A DNA stretch of 9,438 nt from JAWVZB01 sp033722375. GTDB lineage: Bacteria > Actinomycetota > Nitriliruptoria > Nitriliruptorales > Nitriliruptoraceae. Under the pieces are notes generated by a model. It was not told where the DNA came from and searched no databases. It saw nothing but the letters and a program-made list of their open reading frames with translations. Location of the stretch: contig JAWVZB010000114.1 in the NCBI GenBank assembly GCA_033722375.1, positions 1 through 9,438 of the forward strand, read 5' to 3'. Position numbers and translations under genes: made by a program. Shown in pieces: positions 7,131 to 9,438 of the stretch; positions within the stretch are counted from its first letter, which is position 1; each line of letters begins with the position of its first letter.

Positions 7131-7762
7131 ACGACATCGAGCGCGTGGTCCCGTGCATGCCGGGGGCACGCCTGACCGGGCACGACGGCGACGAGTTCAC
7201 CGGGACCGTCAAGGTCAAGGTGGGGCCGATGGAGGTCACCTACGACGGCACCGCCGCCTTCGCAGACCGAGATGTGGACGAGCGTCGTGTGGTGATTCAG
7301 GCGCACGGTGACCAACAGCGAGGTGCGGGGACGGCAGACGCGACCATCACCGCGACGATGGCCGAGGAGGCAGCCGGCACGAAGGTCACCGTGAACACCG
7401 AGTTGCACATCACTGGGCGCCCCGCTCAGTTCGGCCGAGGGGTGATGGCTGATGTCGGAGACAAGTTGCTCGGACAGTTCGCCGACTGCCTCGCTGAGGA
7501 GCTGTCGGGGCGTGGTGCACCCGAGGACGTGCAGGAGCAGGAGCGTTCTGAGGAGGAGCCCGAAACCGCGGCGAAGTCTGACGTCGGGAAGTCCGGGATG
7601 CCGGATATGTCCAGGCGGGTCGGCGGGCCCGATCGCAGCAGCGACGACGCGATCGATCTCCTCGACGTGGCGGGGCCGGTGGTGGCCAAGCGTGCGGCGG
7701 TCCTGGTCGCGGTGTTCGTGCTCCTGTTCGTGATCTGGCGGCTCCTCCGCGGTGAGAGGTGA
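7070..7762 (+). CDS. coxG: CoxG-like SRPBCC protein with a C-terminal membrane anchor
   Basis: This 230-residue protein starts at GTG 7070 (first residues MELEHAF). The SRPBCC/CoxG domain covers about 1-145: it has the PCMPG motif (28-32) typical of CoxG after the first helix, a run of beta strands, and the helix entry GRPAQFGRG (116-124). An acidic, disordered-looking linker (about 146-200) follows. A single hydrophobic segment (about 204-223) is flanked by Lys207/Arg208 and Arg224, and the protein ends LLRGER, so it is a tail-anchored membrane protein with its lipid-binding domain in the cytoplasm. CoxG anchors CO dehydrogenase to the membrane in Oligotropha; more recent work on the mycobacterial protein describes quinone extraction from the membrane for delivery to the enzyme. 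It is the last gene before the intergenic hairpin. Confidence 0.9.
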   Translation: MELEHAFTVPIGIDAAWKVLNDIERVVPCMPGARLTGHDGDEFTGTVKVKVGPMEVTYDGTAAFADRDVDERRVVIQAHGDQQRGAGTADATITATMAEEAAGTKVTVNTELHITGRPAQFGRGVMADVGDKLLGQFADCLAEELSGRGAPEDVQEQERSEEEPETAAKSDVGKSGMPDMSRRVGGPDRSSDDAIDLLDVAGPVVAKRAAVLVAVFVLLFVIWRLLRGER

Positions 7763-7790
7763 CGCGGGAGGCGGGGGGTGTGCGCTGTCC

Positions 7791-7820
7791 GGTGGGCCAC
7801 GGCGTGGGCCGTGACCCACC
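7791..7820 (+). terminator. Near-perfect hairpin after coxG, probable operon terminator
   Basis: Arms GGTGGG-C-CACGGC (7791-7803) and GCCGTG-A-CCCACC (7808-7820) pair over 12 base pairs with one C/A mismatch (7797/7814) and a 4-base loop (7804-7807). It lies 28 bases after the coxG stop. No T-run follows, so it is not a classical intrinsic terminator. Hairpins without a U-tract are common at operon ends in high-GC actinobacteria. It could instead be a processing or mRNA-stability element between two linked units. Confidence 0.55.
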
Positions 7821-7822
7821 AC

Positions 7823-7828
7823 TAGGCT
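7823..7828 (+). promoter_or_regulatory. Possible -10 element for the E1 alpha/beta unit
   Basis: TAGGCT fits the relaxed actinobacterial -10 pattern TAnnnT and sits 3 bases after the hairpin, in the only sizeable non-coding gap. No convincing -35 hexamer lies 16 to 18 bases upstream. If it is real, transcripts would carry a leader of roughly 80 to 90 bases. This is weak, position-based evidence. Confidence 0.25.
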
Positions 7829-7875
7829 GGCAGGTCCGGAGCCGGCGGAACATGCCGCTCCCACGCCCCGCCGCC

Positions 7876-7893
7876 CCACCACGGCCGCGGTGG
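7876..7893 (+). other. Small inverted repeat in the leader before E1 alpha
   Basis: CCACC (7876-7880) pairs with GGTGG (7889-7893) around the self-complementary centre CGGCCG (7882-7887). A second weak stem, GCGG (7845-7848) with CCGC (7855-7858), lies upstream. These could fold the 5' leader of the E1 transcript. Short GC-rich pairings arise easily by chance in such DNA, so function is unproven and no riboswitch class is recognised. Confidence 0.25.
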
Positions 7894-7905
7894 CACCGTC
7901 ACGAC

Positions 7906-7912
7906 GAAGGAG
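7906..7912 (+). promoter_or_regulatory. Ribosome binding site of the E1 alpha gene
   Basis: GAAGGAG lies 6 bases before the GTG at 7919, ideal spacing. It favours this start over the internal in-frame ATG at 7964. Confidence 0.75.
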
Positions 7913-7918
7913 CCGGAC

Positions 7919-9064
7919 GTGACCGAACGTGTGGACCTCTCCGCACCCGTCGAAGAGGACCCGATGACCTTCCTCCCACCGGAGGAACCGGTCCACCTCC
8001 TGGACCCCGACGGGACCTACCACGAGGACGACGACTACCCGCTCGACCTCAAGGACGAACAGCTTCGCGACCTCTACAAGCTGATGGTCGTGACCAGAAA
8101 GGTCGACCGCGAGGCGATCAACCTCCAGCGGCAGGGGCAGCTCGGTGTCTACGCGTCGTGCCTCGGCCAGGAAGCCGCGCAGGTCGGGAGTGCCTACGCG
8201 CTCGCGGACCAGGACTGGATCTTCCCCTCGTACCGGGAGATGGGGGCTGCGATCGCGCGGGGCGTCGACTCCGCCGGGCTGCTCCACCTGTACCGCGGAA
8301 CCTGGTTGTCGGATCACGACCCCTACGAGCACCAGTTCGCGCTCATGGCGATCCCGATCGGAACCCAGACCCTGCACGCGACCGGGTTCGCGATGGGGCA
8401 GCGGTTCGACGGCAGCAACGTCGTCACGATGGTGTACTTCGGCGACGGCGGCACCTCCGAGGGTGACCCCCACGAGGCCATGAACTTCGCGGGTGTCTTC
8501 AAGGCCCCGGTGATCTTCTTCGTCCAGAACAACCAGTACGCGATCTCGGTGCCGCTCGAGCAGCAGACTGCCGCTCCGACCCTGGCCCACAAGGCGGTCG
8601 GGTACGGGATGCCGGGACTGCGGTGCGACGGCAACGACGTGCTGGCGACCTACGCCGTGACCAAGCGGGCCGTCGAGCGCGCCCGGGAAGGTGACGGGCC
8701 TGCCTTCATCGAGGCGCTGACCTACCGGATGGAGGCCCACACGACCTCGGACGACCCGACGCGCTACCGCACCGACGAGGAGCTCGAGAAGGCCCAGGAG
8801 ACCGATCCGATCGCGCGGATGAAGAAGTTCCTCCAGGAACGGGACCTGTACGACGACGAGCTCGAGGACGAGATCGAGGAGCACGCCAACTCCGAGGCGC
8901 AGCGGATGCGCGACGAGATCTACGACGCCGAGCACGGCGACCCGATGGAGCTCTTCGAGCACGTCTACGTCGACTCGACGGGCCACTTCGAGAAGCAGAA
9001 GGAGCAGTTGTCCTTCGAGCTCGAGATGGGCATCAGCGCCGACGTCGAGGGGGGTGGTCACTGA
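7919..9064 (+). CDS. 2-oxoacid dehydrogenase E1 component, alpha subunit (pyruvate or branched-chain type)
   Basis: This 381-residue thiamine diphosphate-dependent subunit decarboxylates a 2-oxoacid and passes the acyl group to the lipoyl E2 core of a pyruvate or branched-chain 2-oxoacid dehydrogenase complex. The thiamine diphosphate motif runs from GDGGTSEGD (175-183) to QNN (203-205), the standard spacing of about 30 residues. The cofactor loop HTTSDDPTRYR (274-284) follows, then an acidic helical C-terminus. QRQGQLGVYASCLGQEA near residues 69-85 is typical of the E1 alpha fold. The first 40 or so residues are an acidic extension ahead of the catalytic domain. The loop sequence occurs both in branched-chain enzymes and in actinobacterial and Gram-positive pyruvate dehydrogenases, so the substrate is left open. 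The start is GTG 7919 by its strong Shine-Dalgarno. The stop overlaps the E1 beta ATG by one base (TGATG). Confidence 0.92.
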   Translation: MTERVDLSAPVEEDPMTFLPPEEPVHLLDPDGTYHEDDDYPLDLKDEQLRDLYKLMVVTRKVDREAINLQRQGQLGVYASCLGQEAAQVGSAYALADQDWIFPSYREMGAAIARGVDSAGLLHLYRGTWLSDHDPYEHQFALMAIPIGTQTLHATGFAMGQRFDGSNVVTMVYFGDGGTSEGDPHEAMNFAGVFKAPVIFFVQNNQYAISVPLEQQTAAPTLAHKAVGYGMPGLRCDGNDVLATYAVTKRAVERAREGDGPAFIEALTYRMEAHTTSDDPTRYRTDEELEKAQETDPIARMKKFLQERDLYDDELEDEIEEHANSEAQRMRDEIYDAEHGDPMELFEHVYVDSTGHFEKQKEQLSFELEMGISADVEGGGH

Positions 9065-9438
9065 TGGCGACCACGCTGGCACAGGCCATCAACAAAGCGC
9101 TCCACGACGCCATGGAGGAGGACGAGCGCATCCTCGTCTTCGGTGAGGACGTCGGCAAGCTCGGCGGCGTGTTCCGGGTCACCGACCAGTTGCAGGACAC
9201 GTTCGGCCGGGAGCGCGTCTACGACACCCCGCTTGCCGAGTCGGGGATCGTCGGGACCGCCATCGGGCTCGCGATGGCTGGTTGGCGCCCCGTCCCGGAG
9301 ATGCAGTTCGACGGGTTCAGCTATCCGGCGTTCGAGCAGATCGTCAGCCACCTCGCCAAGATCCGCAACCGTTCCCGCGGGACGGTCAAGCTCCCGGTGA
9401 CGGTCCGGATCCCCTACGGCGGTGGCATCGGGGCGGTC
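9064..9438 (+). CDS. 2-oxoacid dehydrogenase E1 component, beta subunit, 3' partial
   Basis: The first 125 codons are present and run open to the window edge; family members are about 325 to 345 residues long, so over a third is seen. The peptide begins MATTLAQAINKAL and shows the E1 beta signatures GEDVG (residues 27-31), GGVFRVT (34-40), TPLAESGIVG (58-67), then EMQFDGF (82-88) and PYGGGIGA, all in the thiamine diphosphate-binding pyrimidine-side domain that pairs with E1 alpha in an alpha2beta2 tetramer. Start ATG 9064 shares one base with the E1 alpha stop, so the pair should be translationally coupled. An E2 (lipoyl acyltransferase) gene is expected just downstream, outside the window. 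Confidence 0.93.
   Translation, partial: MATTLAQAINKALHDAMEEDERILVFGEDVGKLGGVFRVTDQLQDTFGRERVYDTPLAESGIVGTAIGLAMAGWRPVPEMQFDGFSYPAFEQIVSHLAKIRNRSRGTVKLPVTVRIPYGGGIGAV

Noticed and set aside
7811..7816. GTGACC as a -35 element for the TAGGCT -10
   Set aside because: Only 6 bases separate the two; the spacing is far too short, and the bases belong to the hairpin arm.
7759..8466. A 235-codon + strand open frame across the gap and the start of E1 alpha
   Set aside because: Gly/Arg/Pro-rich out-of-frame translation; the E1 alpha frame in the same region has clear family motifs and a strong ribosome site.
6791..9082. A 763-codon open frame on the - strand across the nucleotidyltransferase end, coxG, the gap and E1 alpha
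   Set aside because: It runs antisense to three well-supported genes. Its translation is a low-complexity mix rich in Val, Arg, Leu and His with no recognisable domain. Long antisense frames are expected where third positions are mostly G/C.
1..9438. Search for RNA genes, insertion sequences, CRISPR arrays, phage or defence genes
   Set aside because: Apart from the gap at 7763-7918 the window is filled with recognisable metabolic genes. I saw no tRNA-like cloverleaf, direct-repeat array, transposase or recombinase. I could not run tRNA or repeat searches.

Overview
The window is GC-rich DNA (roughly two thirds G+C by eye). All confident genes lie on the + strand and are packed end to end. 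GTG starts are frequent and third codon positions are strongly G/C. Together with the type of 2-oxoacid dehydrogenase E1 subunits at the right end, this points to a high-GC actinobacterium. I cannot place it more precisely.

Bases 1 to 7762 hold most of one operon for a molybdenum hydroxylase of the aerobic carbon monoxide dehydrogenase (Cox) family. In order they are: the last codons of an upstream gene, probably the 2Fe-2S small subunit; the molybdopterin-binding large subunit (27-2405); the FAD subunit (2402-3259); a MoxR-type AAA+ ATPase, CoxD (3256-4176); a VWA-domain partner, CoxE (4173-5369); an XdhC/CoxI-family cofactor maturation protein (5362-6486); a MobA/MocA-like nucleotidyltransferase (6483-7130); and a membrane-anchored SRPBCC protein, CoxG (7070-7762). 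Every junction overlaps, mostly by the 4-base ATGA or GTGA type, which suggests strong translational coupling. The large subunit has the active-site loop AYRGAGR, not the copper-binding AYxCSFR of proven CO dehydrogenases. The large-before-FAD gene order is also that of 'form II' (putative) enzymes. The true substrate is therefore uncertain, although the full accessory set CoxD/E/G, an XdhC-type protein and a cytidylyltransferase-like protein is present.

Expected division of labour, from family knowledge: the L, M and (off-window) S subunits form the enzyme, with electrons flowing Mo to 2Fe-2S to FAD. The MocA-like protein makes the dinucleotide form of the Mo cofactor. The XdhC-like protein carries the cofactor for sulfuration and insertion. 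CoxD and CoxE remodel the apo-enzyme. CoxG tethers the enzyme to the membrane or exchanges quinone with it.

A gap of about 156 bases (7763-7918) follows, containing a near-perfect hairpin that probably ends the cox operon and a structured leader for the next unit. The second unit encodes the E1 alpha subunit (7919-9064) and the start of the E1 beta subunit (9064 to the window end) of a thiamine diphosphate-dependent pyruvate or branched-chain 2-oxoacid dehydrogenase. This looks like central metabolism adjacent by position only.

I see no RNA gene, mobile element, CRISPR array or repeat family. I did not find a clearly undescribed system. The most interesting questions are the substrate of the copper-less form II enzyme, its pairing with a tail-anchored CoxG, and the 61-base gene overlap before coxG.
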